A stretch of 64,000 bases of DNA from Nocardia jejuensis NBRC 103114 (GCF_001613145.1 NZ_BDBU01000013.1:124001-188000), one strand, 5' to 3'. Positions 17,790-26,897 are shown, counted from the stretch's first letter. Made by a program: numbers and translations. The notes: generated from the letters alone by a model not told the origin.

Positions 17790-18422
17790 ATGTATACAGG
17801 TGGTGGCCGTGCGGCCGGGGGACGGTCCGGCGGTATCGAGTCGAGGGGGTCGGTCGCTGAGTGCACCCGTGGTCGCGGGCGGTTCTCCCGCTGTCTCGGG
17901 TTTGTGCTGGTTGTGGTCTCCGCTGCCGCACTCGGTGCTTGTGTCCGCCAGGACAAGCCGCTCGCGCTGCCTGCTGACTGCCCGCGCACGTTCGACTTCG
18001 CCGACCGAGGCATACAGGGCGATGCGGGTGCGCTGCAGAAAGAGGCGGGCCGTGCCGCGGCCGCTGGGGAACCGATCACCGTGGGTGAACTCACGCGCCG
18101 CGCCGGGCTTGCCGAGGGCTGGGATCAGTGGGTGACGGTCCCAGCCGATACCCGTGCCGCCGAGTTGAATTCAGCCACAGGAATTTCCGATGTGTGCTGG
18201 AAGAATCTGCCACAGGAATGGGAGATCTCGGTGGAAGAGCACGTGCGTGACGGCCGCTATCTGCTGCTGCGCAACGGTGTTCCGGTCCAGCCGATTTTCT
18301 ACACACGGTTCTCGACGTACCTGTCGCTCGACGATCACAAGGTACAGGTCCTGTATCCGCAAACCGTGTTGATCCCCACGCCGCACTACGCCGACAAATT
18401 CCATCTCACTCCCGCACCGTGA
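17790..18422 (+). CDS. Putative lipoprotein of unknown function
   Basis: 210 residues from ATG 17790. A long basic N-region (RGRGRFSR) precedes a hydrophobic segment FVLVVVSAAALGAC ending in a lipobox (LGAC), so Cys at about residue 51 should be lipidated after export. The mature part has two further cysteines (CPRTFDF and DVCWKN) that may form a disulfide. No known domain was recognised, although size and layout resemble actinobacterial DUF3558-type cell-wall lipoproteins. Confidence 0.6.
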   Translation: MYTGGGRAAGGRSGGIESRGSVAECTRGRGRFSRCLGFVLVVVSAAALGACVRQDKPLALPADCPRTFDFADRGIQGDAGALQKEAGRAAAAGEPITVGELTRRAGLAEGWDQWVTVPADTRAAELNSATGISDVCWKNLPQEWEISVEEHVRDGRYLLLRNGVPVQPIFYTRFSTYLSLDDHKVQVLYPQTVLIPTPHYADKFHLTPAP

Positions 18423-18900
18423 CGAGCGGGACCGGTGGGTTCGACTCACCCAGCCCGGGGTGTGCACCGTCGCCGCTCGCTCGTACCTGAACGCACAGCG
18501 TCGGTGATTTGCGAGCACGTCATTCGACGAGCCGCAGCTCGCACACGGCAGGACGGGTACGTGGTCACGCCCTCATCCTTCGATGGAAGATGACCGGCGC
18601 CCTTGCCCGTTCGGTACCGAAAGCCGCTGTTGCTGAATCGATCTGACAACTTCAGACGTAGCCGGTGGGCTCCGGGCACGCAGGGGTCATAGGTGTCGCG
18701 GTTGGCGACCGGGGCGAACGGCCCATTCGGAAGGCCTGGACCAGCGACGGGCATTGCCGCGGGTGTGACTCGAATTCCAGCGCCACCACGGCCACAACGT
18801 CACTGCGCTCCACGTCAGTACGGGGCTCCCGCCATCATCCGGCTCCGTCCCAGCCGGTCGTTCCCCGACTGCTGGCGTTCGACGACACTCTGCAGTCGTG
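18423..18900. other. Gene-free stretch
   Basis: About 480 bases between convergent genes (lipoprotein and NmrA-type). I see no gene and no clear terminator hairpin in it. Confidence 0.35.
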
Positions 18901-19824
18901 TCAGGCATCCGCTCGCAGGTATCGCTGCGCCCATTCCTCGAAGGTGGTGAGCGGGATACCGAGGTCCCTGGCGTACTGCGGGCGGCCTGGCTGGCCGGCG
19001 ACGTTCAGCCATTCGAGCGCGGCGGCGAAAGGCGGCATCCCCGCAGCCAGCGCCTGCGCTTCGGTCATGTCCGGTGCGGCGAGGTGCCTGCCCAGAGCAC
19101 GAGAGAGGATCTCGGCAATCTCCGTCATCGACAGGTAGTCGCTCGCCAACTCCAACTCCACCCTGTCGAATCGCTCCGGCGCGGCGATGGCCGCGGCGGC
19201 CGCACGGCCGATGTCGTCCACCGCGACCAGGGACAGCCGGGTATCGGGGTTGATGACGCTCACGAGGCCGCCCTCGATTCCCCGCGGGAACATATATGCC
19301 ATGGACGGCAAGAAGTTCTCCATGAACGTGCCCGGTTTGAGTAGCGTCCAATGAGGAAAGCCCGCTTCTCGAACCAGATCCTGAATCGTGCTTTTAGCGT
19401 TCATGGAGGGTTCCATCGACGCCCAGCGACCGTCGGCCCAGCCGGGAGTGCCGGTGTGCTGACCGGCGCCGGTCACCGACGTGTGAACGAACTGCGGCAC
19501 ACCGGCTGCCTTCGCAGCATCGATGAGGTTCACGCCCTGTTCCACCTCCCCTTCGAAATCGAAGGCACCTGCGGTAATGCCGGGCATTTGCACAGAGAAC
19601 ACGGCCCGGGCGCCCTCCGCTGCCTGGATCACCGACTCACGGTCGTGCAGATCGCCGATTACCAGATCGGCGCCGAGCGCCTCGACCGCCTTGGCGCGAT
19701 CGGTGGCAGCGTCACGTACGAAAGCGCGGACCCGAACACCCGCCCCTAACAGGGCGCGAGCGGTGGCACCGCCCTGTTTGCCGGTAGCGCCGGTGACCAG
19801 TACGGGTGAGTTATCTGTGGACAT
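18901..19824 (-). CDS. NmrA-family NAD(P)-binding protein
   Basis: 307 residues; atypical SDR of the NmrA/HSCARG type. The N-terminal PVLVTGATGKQGGATARAL is the glycine-rich dinucleotide motif GxTGxxG; the classical catalytic YxxxK is absent, as usual in this group. Later segments HTSVTGAG and LLKPGTFMENFL match NmrA-like quinone reductases or redox sensors. Start ATG 19824 after GGAGGAG. Divergent from a TetR gene across two operator-like inverted repeats, so it is probably repressed by that TetR and induced by an electrophile or quinone (inference). Confidence 0.85.
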   Translation of the reverse strand: MSTDNSPVLVTGATGKQGGATARALLGAGVRVRAFVRDAATDRAKAVEALGADLVIGDLHDRESVIQAAEGARAVFSVQMPGITAGAFDFEGEVEQGVNLIDAAKAAGVPQFVHTSVTGAGQHTGTPGWADGRWASMEPSMNAKSTIQDLVREAGFPHWTLLKPGTFMENFLPSMAYMFPRGIEGGLVSVINPDTRLSLVAVDDIGRAAAAAIAAPERFDRVELELASDYLSMTEIAEILSRALGRHLAAPDMTEAQALAAGMPPFAAALEWLNVAGQPGRPQYARDLGIPLTTFEEWAQRYLRADA

Positions 19825-19849
19825 GCCACTCCTCCAATGGTCGTCTCAT

Positions 19850-19903
19850 AAACGGCGGACCCCGCCGTTTACCGAATGTAAGATATGGCGGGTCCCGCCG
19901 TTT
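19850..19903. promoter_or_regulatory. Two TetR operator candidates between NmrA and TetR genes
   Basis: Site 1 at 19850-19870: AAACGGCGG-ACC-CCGCCGTTT, a perfect 9-bp inverted repeat. Site 2 at 19887-19903: GGCGGGTCCCGCCGTTT, holding a 6-bp inverted repeat (GGCGGG-T-CCCGCC). Both share GGCGGNNCCCGCCGTTT, start 33 bp apart (about three helical turns), and cover the shared promoter region of the two divergent genes. Confidence 0.75.
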
Positions 19904-19924
19904 CGCAAGCCAGGAAGTGACACC

Positions 19925-20491
19925 GTGCCCGAACGACAGCGTGCAGATGCTCGTCGCAACTACGCGCGGGTCCTCGCCGTGGCCGAGGAAGAGGTTGCGA
20001 CCCACGGTGCCGGCGCGTCCTTGGAACAGATCGCCCGCATCGCGAAGGTCGGTTCGGGGACTGTGCGCCGCCACTTCCCCACCCGCCAGGCATTGCTGGA
20101 GGCGGTCTCCCGAAAGCGGATCGAGGCACTGTGCGTCCGCGCCCGCGACCTGGCGGGTACGAGTGACAGTCGGGGTGCACTGCTGGATTGGCTGACCGAT
20201 GTCGTCGCCTATTGCGTTCACGCGCGGGGCCTTGCGGTAGCGTTGGCCTACGACGCTGCGGGGTCTGATCCCGCGCACGCCAATGCCTGCTCTGCAGCGT
20301 TGGAGGAGGCAGGAAATCCTCTGCTGCGCAGCGCAATCGAGGACGGCGCAGTGGCGCAGGGTGTAACCACCGCAGACCTGATCGCGGTGATCGTCGGCAT
20401 CGCCCTGGCCACAGAGCACCACCCGGACCCCGCCGCCCGCGCGGAGCAACTCTTCCGACTGTCGGTAGCCGGTGTGAGCCCGCAGAGGTAA
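19925..20491 (+). CDS. TetR-family repressor
   Basis: 188 residues from GTG 19925, preceded by AGGAAG. N-terminal HTH: LAVAEEEVATHGAGASLEQI, then AKVGSGTVRRHFPTRQALLE, the usual TetR recognition helix with RRHFPTR. The C-terminal ligand-binding half is divergent and includes the DWLTDVVAYCVHARGL region. Divergent from the NmrA-type gene with two inverted repeats between them, so it very likely regulates that gene and itself. An unrelated-looking longer frame exists upstream, but its start would run through the operators. Confidence 0.85.
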   Translation: MPERQRADARRNYARVLAVAEEEVATHGAGASLEQIARIAKVGSGTVRRHFPTRQALLEAVSRKRIEALCVRARDLAGTSDSRGALLDWLTDVVAYCVHARGLAVALAYDAAGSDPAHANACSAALEEAGNPLLRSAIEDGAVAQGVTTADLIAVIVGIALATEHHPDPAARAEQLFRLSVAGVSPQR

Positions 20492-20716
20492 CCATGCCAG
20501 CGACCAGACCGTACGAGATGGCATTGAACTCAGACCCGCGTCGACCTCAGCGACATTCAGACACCACATCGGCGACCAGGCGCCGCGGTTCGATCAACGA
20601 TCGCAGCGGCTGGATCAGCGCTCTGCATTGGTGGCCGACCCCATCGTCATTCGGTGGCGGGACACAACTCGCAACCGAGCCGATGTCGACACCATCCATC
20701 ACCTCGAGGAGACCAC

Positions 20717-21637
20717 ATGCAAACCGTCCTCGGTGCCGGCGGACCGATCGCCGACGAGCTCGTGAACGAGATCCACAGGAACTACACCACTGATATTCGC
20801 CTAGTCAGCCGCAAGCCCTCGCGGGTCAACACTACGGACGAACTCGTGCCCGCCGATCTCACCGACGCCGAGGCCACCAGCCGTGCTGTCGCGGGCAGCG
20901 AGATCGCCTACCTCACAGTCGGGCTGCCCCTGGACTCGCAGCTGTGGGAGCGTCAGTTCCCCGTCATCATGCGCAACGTCATCGATGCCTGCGCCGAACA
21001 CCAGACCAAGCTCGTCTTCTTCGACAACACCTACATGTATCCCGGAACGTCGAAGCCCCAAACCGAGTCGACAGCATTCGCACCGGGCGGTCGCAAGGGA
21101 CGCGTCCGCGGCGAGATCGCCACCATGCTGCTCGAGGCCATGCAGGCCGGCCGCGTTCAAGGCCTCATCGGCCGCGCCCCCGAGTTCTACGGGCCCGGCT
21201 CGACCAAGAGCTACACCAATTCACTGGTGTTCGACCGGATCAAGGCTGGAAAGCGGCCGTTCGTCCCGGTGAACGCCCACACGAGGCGATCCTTGATCTG
21301 GACTCCCGACGCGAGCCGGGCGCTGGCCCTGCTCGGCAACACCCCCGATGCCTACAACCAGACATGGCACCTGCCGGTCGACCCGAACCGTCAGTCCTAC
21401 GCCCAGCTCGTCGAGATCGCCGGCGACGTCATCGGCCGCAAAACCGACTACACGGTGCTGCCGATGCTCGCTTTCCGCCTCGGGCGCCACTTCGTCAAAC
21501 CGCTCGACGAGATGTACGAGCTACTCGACCGCTACCGCACCGACAACATCTTCGACAGCTCCAAATTCGCAGCCCACTTTCCTCACTTCCAAGTCACCAC
21601 CTATCAGGAGGGAGTGCGGCGGATCCTTACCGACTGA
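20717..21637 (+). CDS. NAD-dependent epimerase/dehydratase family protein
   Basis: 306 residues from ATG 20717 after GAGGAG. Extended-type Rossmann protein: N-terminal TVLGAGGPIADELVNEI replaces the usual GxxGxxG with GAGGPI; FFDNTYMYPG carries a Tyr in the region of the catalytic tyrosine; PEFYGPGS is typical of sugar-nucleotide epimerase relatives. Members of this group in actinomycetes are usually annotated as NAD-dependent epimerases of unknown substrate. Lies 226 bases after the TetR gene on the same strand and may be part of its regulon. Confidence 0.75.
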   Translation: MQTVLGAGGPIADELVNEIHRNYTTDIRLVSRKPSRVNTTDELVPADLTDAEATSRAVAGSEIAYLTVGLPLDSQLWERQFPVIMRNVIDACAEHQTKLVFFDNTYMYPGTSKPQTESTAFAPGGRKGRVRGEIATMLLEAMQAGRVQGLIGRAPEFYGPGSTKSYTNSLVFDRIKAGKRPFVPVNAHTRRSLIWTPDASRALALLGNTPDAYNQTWHLPVDPNRQSYAQLVEIAGDVIGRKTDYTVLPMLAFRLGRHFVKPLDEMYELLDRYRTDNIFDSSKFAAHFPHFQVTTYQEGVRRILTD

Positions 21638-21703
21638 GCGGCCGAACTACACGCGGGCCACACCGCCCGCCGACCCCCTGATCGACCAGGAACGGCACCA
21701 CGA

Positions 21704-21985
21704 TCACCCGACCGACTCGAACGCGACCGTCCACGCCGCGAACGACGCCAACTCGTTCAGGATATTCGAATGCGCCTCATCCAGCGCCGTCGCATACCCC
21801 GAACAGGACGTCGCCAAGGCCCGGAATTGACCAGCGACCGAACGCGTTTCGGTCTCCGCGATGCTCGCTTGCGCTGTGATCCGCGCGATCCCAACCCGCT
21901 GAGCGCTGAAAGACAAATCTGCTCCGACACATGTAGCGGCGACTCGAACTCTCTTGTCGCAGTTGAGGTTCAGCTGTTGAGCCAA
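21704..21985 (-). CDS. Doubtful 93-residue protein, possibly the end of a WXG100-like domain
   Basis: G/C-rich third positions in its 3' half suggest true coding. The segment CSGYATALDEAHSNILNEL resembles the C-x2-YA-x2-LD-x-AH pattern of WXG100-like N-terminal domains in actinobacterial secreted toxins. No clear start signal or downstream toxin part is seen, so it may be a remnant. Family placement is inference from a short motif. Confidence 0.3.
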   Translation of the reverse strand: MAQQLNLNCDKRVRVAATCVGADLSFSAQRVGIARITAQASIAETETRSVAGQFRALATSCSGYATALDEAHSNILNELASFAAWTVAFESVG

Positions 21986-22112
21986 CCGACAACTCCGCGG
22001 ACCTCACAAGTCCCTTGCCTGTCGATGGTGGGCCATCGCCGTCATGGTCCTGCAACCTCGGCTGGGACGAGCACGACTGCCCACCGAGGTTGCCCATGGG
22101 GCCGAGTCCACC

Positions 22113-22552
22113 CTAGAACTGAATATCGGGGCCGAGGCGCCCGGTGATGAACAACCACTGTCCCACCGCGAGCACACCCAGCACTGCGAGTCCGGCGAGG
22201 CGACCCCGGAAGGTTTCAGCCGCCAACGACCAACACAGCATCGGACCCGCGAACAGCAGACAAGTAGGCAGCACGCCGGGAACCGTATCGCGCGCCCTCA
22301 CAACAGCTCTCGCCCCACGACCGCCACGCACAGCGGCCTGGACCCGCGCGATCCCGGACCGTCGAACGTGACCGAACTCCACGACGCCGGGCTCCGATTC
22401 CGGTGGAGCAGCACAGACACGAATGCGAAATGTCCGACAATGCCGGCCACACCGGCGAACACGAAAGTTCCTCCTGCACCACCTGGATACGATTCCTCAC
22501 GATGGCAGTGTTGTTCTTGCAGCACCGCCACCGCCGTATCCATCGCCCTCAC
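22113..22552 (-). pseudogene. Frameshifted membrane-protein remnant
   Basis: Two adjacent minus-strand frames hold hydrophobic helices that would join into one protein: GTFVFAGVAGIVGHFAFVSV in the upstream frame, then LPTCLLFAGPMLCWSL and LAGLAVLGVLAVGQWLFIT in another frame downstream, ending at 22113. A single-base shift near 22400 would reconnect them. No start is evident. Parent family unknown. Confidence 0.35.
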
Positions 22553-22888
22553 GCATCAGCCAGACTGGGCACTGGCTTTCGCGCTAGCGGTGCAGACCAC
22601 CATGCTCCGATACGTTGAACTCGCACTTCCGGGCACAAGATCGGCGCTGACGGACCGATGCGGACATCGTATGGAGCACAGGAACCTCGGCCACACTCAC
22701 AATGTCCAAACCCGTATCAGGGAAACCGATCTCGATCAGCTCGCAGCCGATCTGACCCGACTCGACTGAGGACGCCGGAACGCCGGCGGTCGCGGGCAAG
22801 GTGTTCGTATTCGGCAGAAGAGAGTATTCGCTCGGGACTCACCGCGGCGAGGTGTAATGCCGGCACCACGCCGCAGAGCGATATTCGA

Positions 22889-23227
22889 TCAGGACACGAA
22901 GTCCGGGCACAAATTCGTCGTCGCTGCGCTGACGAACAACGTACCTTGGTCAAACCGGTAAGTCCGTTCGACCGCGGAAATCTCATCGAGAACCGACACA
23001 CCCCCACGCAAGTCGTCACACGTCGCGTAGCCCGCGGTGATCATCTCGGCGGCCGATCGTGCGGGCAGGGTGGCGTTGTTCAGGCTGATCTCGTCGACGA
23101 ACGCGGCTTCGGCGGTCCTGGAGTCGGCCGTCGCGGCGGCGCCACCACCCAGAGCACTGCCGAGAGCGACAAGTGTTGCAGCGCCGGCAATTGCGAAGGT
23201 GCGGAGCCGGATTCGGTTGATAGCCAT
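22889..23227 (-). CDS. Secreted DUF732 protein
   Basis: 112 residues from ATG 23227, preceded by AAGG. Signal peptide: basic start NRIRLR, hydrophobic core FAIAGAATLVALGSALGG, cleavage probably after the alanines near ATADS. The mature region is about 80 residues with AFVDEISLNNATLPARSA, then ITAGYATCDDLRGGVSV and a final TNLCPDF, giving two cysteines that probably pair. This matches DUF732, a small exported family abundant in mycobacteria and nocardiae. Function unknown. It is the one intact gene within a decayed neighbourhood. Confidence 0.8.
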   Translation of the reverse strand: MAINRIRLRTFAIAGAATLVALGSALGGGAAATADSRTAEAAFVDEISLNNATLPARSAAEMITAGYATCDDLRGGVSVLDEISAVERTYRFDQGTLFVSAATTNLCPDFVS

Positions 23228-23389
23228 GATGTCCATCCTTGGGTTCGGGTGCCGTTGTCGACGTTGTACCAACGGTCCCGCAGCCGACGCCGCCGAGGAA
23301 CCCACCCCAGGGCTGAGGCGGATCACCCCTGCGTTCCGCCCACCGATCTACGTCCCACTACCGAAGTGCGCGCCCAGCTGAATGCCTCA

Positions 23390-23680
23390 GCGTTGAACCA
23401 GTTGTCAGCCACGGTGCCACGGTCTGGATGACGTCGGCCTGGTAGATCTGGGTCTGTGGATCGAGGTACTGCGGCTTCGCCGCGCACGGCGAAGCCGTGT
23501 TCTGAGCCTTCGATTTCGACCAGTTCAACAGGTGCGGGGAACTGAGCGATGGCTTCACGCGTCCCCTCGATCGGCACCGAGGTGTCAGCGTTGCCATGGA
23601 CGATGAGCGGTCAGGATGCATCTGGAAACCGCCTGCCGACGAGGCGGAGTTCACGGGGCAGCCTCGCTCACTGGCCCGCG
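23390..23680 (-). pseudogene. Alpha/beta hydrolase remnant with stop and frameshift
   Basis: The minus strand translates as LRLVGRRFPDAS, then a TGA stop (23611-23613), then PLIVHGNADTSVPIEGTREA and ELVEIEGSEHGFAVRGEA. This is the C-terminal part of a dienelactone-hydrolase-like alpha/beta hydrolase: the HGxxD acid region and the SEHGF catalytic histidine region. A shift near 23480 moves the end (IYQADVIQTVAPWL) into another frame. The in-frame stop plus frameshift make it a pseudogene; the N-terminal part with the nucleophile is missing. Confidence 0.7.
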
Positions 23681-23835
23681 GCGAATGCCCTGGTCAGACA
23701 GCTACGCGTGGATCCGCATGCGACTGCACCCCATCTGCGGTTCCAAGTGACTGCAGCACCGATAGCACGTGATTGCATGACCCCGATCAGGGCCGAATCC
23801 GCACAGATCAAGTGACTGACGTAACGTGCCGTCAC

Positions 23836-24600
23836 ATGAGTGCTGATCTGTTGGGCAAGAGCGCGCTGGTTACGGGCGCGAGCCGGGGTATCGGGTTCGG
23901 GGTGGCGGCGGAGCTGCTGCGACGGGGGGCCAATGTGGTGGTGACGGCGCGGAAGGTGGACGCGCTGGAGAAGGCCGCCGAGGAGTTGCGGGGGCTGGGG
24001 CATCCCGGGGAGGTTGTCGCGGTCGCGGGGAACTCCGGGGATGCCGAGGCTCGGGCAGAGCAGGTCGGGGCCGCGGTGGCGCGGTTCGGATCGCTCGATG
24101 TGCTGATCAACAACACCGGGATCAATCCGGTGTACGGGTCGCTCATGGAGGCGGACCTCGAGGCCGTGCGGAAGATCTTCGACGTGAATGTCGTTGCCGC
24201 GCTTGGGTATGTGCAGGAGGCGTACCGGGCGTGGATGGGTGAGCACGGCGGCGCGGTGGTGAATGTCGCCAGCGTCGCGGGGCTGCGCTCCACCGGTGTG
24301 ATCGCCGCCTACGGTGCGTCCAAGGCCGCGCTGATTCGGCTCACCGAGGAGCTGGCCTGGCAGCTGGGGCCGAAGATTCGGGTGAACGCGGTCGCGCCGG
24401 GCGTTATCAAGACCAAGTTCGCCGATGCGCTGTACTCGGCCGACGAGGAGGCCGCCGCGGCCGTCTACCCGATGAAGCGGCTCGGCAGCCCCGAGGACGT
24501 CGCCTCGCTCATCGGATTCCTGGCCTCGGACGAGTCCTCGTGGATCACCGGCACCACCATCAAGGTGGACGGCGGACTGCTCGCCACCGGCGGAATCTGA
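23836..24600 (+). CDS. Short-chain dehydrogenase/reductase, FabG-like
   Basis: 254 residues from ATG 23836. Classical SDR: ALVTGASRGIGFGVAAELLR cofactor motif, VLINNTGINPVYG, catalytic Ser in VVNVASVAG, AAYGASKAAL with Tyr and Lys, and the C-terminal ITGTTIKVDGG typical of 3-oxoacyl-ACP reductase-like members. Length is normal. No clear ribosome binding site; the gene may have a very short leader. Substrate unknown; it could be a ketoacyl or steroid-type ketone reductase. Followed by a strong terminator. Confidence 0.87.
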   Translation: MSADLLGKSALVTGASRGIGFGVAAELLRRGANVVVTARKVDALEKAAEELRGLGHPGEVVAVAGNSGDAEARAEQVGAAVARFGSLDVLINNTGINPVYGSLMEADLEAVRKIFDVNVVAALGYVQEAYRAWMGEHGGAVVNVASVAGLRSTGVIAAYGASKAALIRLTEELAWQLGPKIRVNAVAPGVIKTKFADALYSADEEAAAAVYPMKRLGSPEDVASLIGFLASDESSWITGTTIKVDGGLLATGGI

Positions 24601-24625
24601 ACCACCGCAGCAGTTTTCGCGGAAA

Positions 24626-24660
24626 AATGCCCGGCGTCGCGCAATGCGACGCCGGGCATT
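24626..24660. terminator. Bidirectional terminator, 15-bp stem
   Basis: AATGCCCGGCGTCGC (24626-24640), loop GCAAT, GCGACGCCGGGCATT (24646-24660). Perfect stem with A's before and T's after, between two convergent genes. Confidence 0.85.
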
Positions 24661-24676
24661 CTCGATCGGACGAGTC

Positions 24677-25627
24677 TCAGCGGAAGATCAACGCGCCGAT
24701 CGTGTCGCTCTGCCGGTACTTCAGGTACTTCTCCACTACGTCGGCACCGACCGCCGAGGTCGCTGTCGCGAACGTGACCACCATGAACTGGCCCTGACTG
24801 CCGTCGCGCCACTTACCGGTCTCCCAGTCGGCGATGTAGCTGCCCGCGGGCAGGTTGATGTCCTTGTCGTCGAACTGACCCGACGCGCCGGACGCGGAGC
24901 TCTCGCTGTTCATGGTGAAGATCAGCTGGGTCAGCATGAGCGCGCCACCCTCGGACTTCCACACCAGCTCGGACCCGTATTTGCAGCCGAGGCTGGTGAT
25001 CTTGCCGGCCTTTTCGAGCGGCCCGCAGCTGTCGTAGTCGTGGCCTTCGACCCAATCGGCCTGCAGCGCGACGTCACCGAGGCGGAAGTTCCACGGCTGG
25101 CCGTATTCGGTATAGGTGAATCGGCCTCCGGCGGGCGCGGCCTTGCTCGTCGTGGTGGTGCGGGTGGTCGTGGTGGTCTTGGCCGTCGTGGTGGTGGTCG
25201 TGGTCGTCGTCGAGGTGGCGGCCTGCGACGAATCGTCGCCGCCGGTGACGATCACGATCGCGCCGATAGCCACGGCCAGCACCGCCACCACGCCCAGCAC
25301 GATGCCCACGATCAGACCGGTATTGGACTTCGGCGGGGGCGGGGGCGGAAAGCCCTGTTGCTGCGGATAACCGGGCTGCTGCCCGTACCCGGGCTGGCCA
25401 TATCCGGGCTGCTGCGGGTACCCCGGCTGTTGCGCCGCGTACCCGGGTTGCTGGCCCCAATTCTGCTGGCCCGGCTGAGGCTGACCCTGCCATCCCTGAC
25501 CGCCGGGCTGCTGCCCCGGAGGCGTCGCGGGCTGATCCCACCAGGCCGGATTCTCCGGCGGCTGGCCCTGCGCATTCGGATCCCCGCCGAAACCGGGACC
25601 GGACGGCGGTCCGGGTGGATACGTCAT
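24677..25627 (-). CDS. Pro/Gln-rich single-pass membrane protein
   Basis: 316 residues from ATG 25627 with GAAAGG upstream. Residues 1-100 are a cytoplasmic low-complexity region of Q-P-G-Y repeats (GYGQPGYGQQPGYPQQ). One membrane helix follows (LIVGIVLGVVAVLAVAIGAI), then a threonine-rich linker and an external domain of about 160 residues with two cysteines (DSCGPLE and LGCKYG). The layout is that of actinobacterial DUF4333/DUF4352-like surface proteins; the external domain was not recognised. The Thr run may be O-mannosylated (inference). Confidence 0.8.
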   Translation of the reverse strand: MTYPPGPPSGPGFGGDPNAQGQPPENPAWWDQPATPPGQQPGGQGWQGQPQPGQQNWGQQPGYAAQQPGYPQQPGYGQPGYGQQPGYPQQQGFPPPPPPKSNTGLIVGIVLGVVAVLAVAIGAIVIVTGGDDSSQAATSTTTTTTTTTAKTTTTTRTTTTSKAAPAGGRFTYTEYGQPWNFRLGDVALQADWVEGHDYDSCGPLEKAGKITSLGCKYGSELVWKSEGGALMLTQLIFTMNSESSASGASGQFDDKDINLPAGSYIADWETGKWRDGSQGQFMVVTFATATSAVGADVVEKYLKYRQSDTIGALIFR

Positions 25628-25718
25628 GTGCTCAACCTTTCGCGCCTGCCGAACCCTCCCCGGCCCGGTCATCGTTACCGAAGCGTATGACGGTCAACGT
25701 CCATGATCCAATCACCTG

Positions 25719-26834
25719 GTGACGTCCGATCTTCTCATTTGCGGTGCGGGTCCGTCAGGACGCGCGCTGGCCCATCGTGCGCTGGCGCAGGGACAAACGG
25801 TCACCGTGATCGATCCGCAGCCCGAGCGTCGCTGGACCGCGACCTACGCGGCCTGGGCGGACGAGCTGCCCGAGTGGGTGTCCGAGCGAGTGTTCGCCGC
25901 CGCCGTCGACAACCCCGTCGCCTGGACCTCGCATCGCGTCGAATTGGCCCGCCGCTATGTCGTATTCGACACCGCGAACTTGCAGGATTCACTCGATCTG
26001 AGCGGTGCGCGGATCATTCGCGACCGAGTTGCCGAGATCGACGCACCGTCCCGGTCGACGGGCCACGGAATCGATCTTCCGTCGGTGCGCCTGGCCTCCG
26101 GGCCCACGCTGCCCGCTGGGCGGGTCATCGATGCGCGAGGCATCGCCCGCTCCCCCGCACTGGCCGAGCAGACCGCGTACGGCGTCATCGTCGACCGAGC
26201 CCGGTGGACCGGCGAAGACACCCTGTTCATGGACTGGCGCCCCGACAACGGCGCGAAACCCGAAGAGCCACCGTCATTTCTGTACACGATCCCGGTGAGC
26301 GCCGACTCCGTTCTGCTCGAGGAAACCTGCCTGGCCGGACGGCCGGCACTCGATCCAGCGGTCCTTCGCGAGCGCCTCGAGCATCGATTGCGTTCCCGCG
26401 GAATCGATCTCACCGGCACCGAGCAGGTCGAACGAGTGCGTTTCCCGGTCCAGGGCGGCCGACCACACGACCGGAGGTTCGGCGCCGCAGGCGCATTGAC
26501 GCACCCCGCGACCGGATACAGCGTCGCGACCGCGCTGCGCACGGCGGACACCGTCGCCGCGGGAGACACCATCTGGCCCGCCTCCGCCCGCGCGGTCCAC
26601 GCCCTGCGTGCCGCCGGACTACGTGCGCTGCTCGCGCTCCCGCCGCACGAGATCCCGGCCTTCTTCGACGCGTTCTTCACCCTGTCCCCGCATTCGCAGC
26701 GCGCATACCTGTCCGGACGCGACGATCTCCCCGGCACGATCACCGCCATGACAGCGCTTTTCGCCGCCCTCCCGTGGCGAATCCGCCGTACTCTCGTCGG
26801 CGCGGTCGCCCTCCCCCAGCCCGCCCGGCGCTGA
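25719..26834 (+). CDS. crtL: Lycopene cyclase (CrtL/CrtY type)
   Basis: 371 residues from GTG 25719. Flavoprotein cyclising lycopene ends to beta-ionone rings. N-terminal dinucleotide motif DLLICGAGPSGRALAHRAL; FMDWRPD in the middle matches the conserved MDWR; LLEETCLAGRP matches the family's FLEETSL motif with its catalytic Glu; PATGYSVATALR is the conserved GY-x-A segment. It is about 21 kb from crtEIB yet is the only cyclase seen, so it probably completes that pathway. No clear Shine-Dalgarno precedes the GTG. Confidence 0.85.
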   Translation: MTSDLLICGAGPSGRALAHRALAQGQTVTVIDPQPERRWTATYAAWADELPEWVSERVFAAAVDNPVAWTSHRVELARRYVVFDTANLQDSLDLSGARIIRDRVAEIDAPSRSTGHGIDLPSVRLASGPTLPAGRVIDARGIARSPALAEQTAYGVIVDRARWTGEDTLFMDWRPDNGAKPEEPPSFLYTIPVSADSVLLEETCLAGRPALDPAVLRERLEHRLRSRGIDLTGTEQVERVRFPVQGGRPHDRRFGAAGALTHPATGYSVATALRTADTVAAGDTIWPASARAVHALRAAGLRALLALPPHEIPAFFDAFFTLSPHSQRAYLSGRDDLPGTITAMTALFAALPWRIRRTLVGAVALPQPARR

Positions 26835-26897
26835 GCGCACCACGCCGAGCGGCGACCGCGAGGCCGTCATACCTGGGCTTACAGCTAGGATTCCGGC

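Larger units (their letters stand above)
21638..22888. other. Decayed, gene-poor stretch
   Basis: About 1.25 kb without an intact convincing gene. On the minus strand it holds a 93-codon frame (21704-21985) and a frame-broken membrane-protein fragment (22113-22552), both listed separately. A further minus-strand patch about 22640-22760 (segment ELIEIGFPDTGLDIVSV) has protein-like composition but could not be assigned. Confidence 0.4.
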
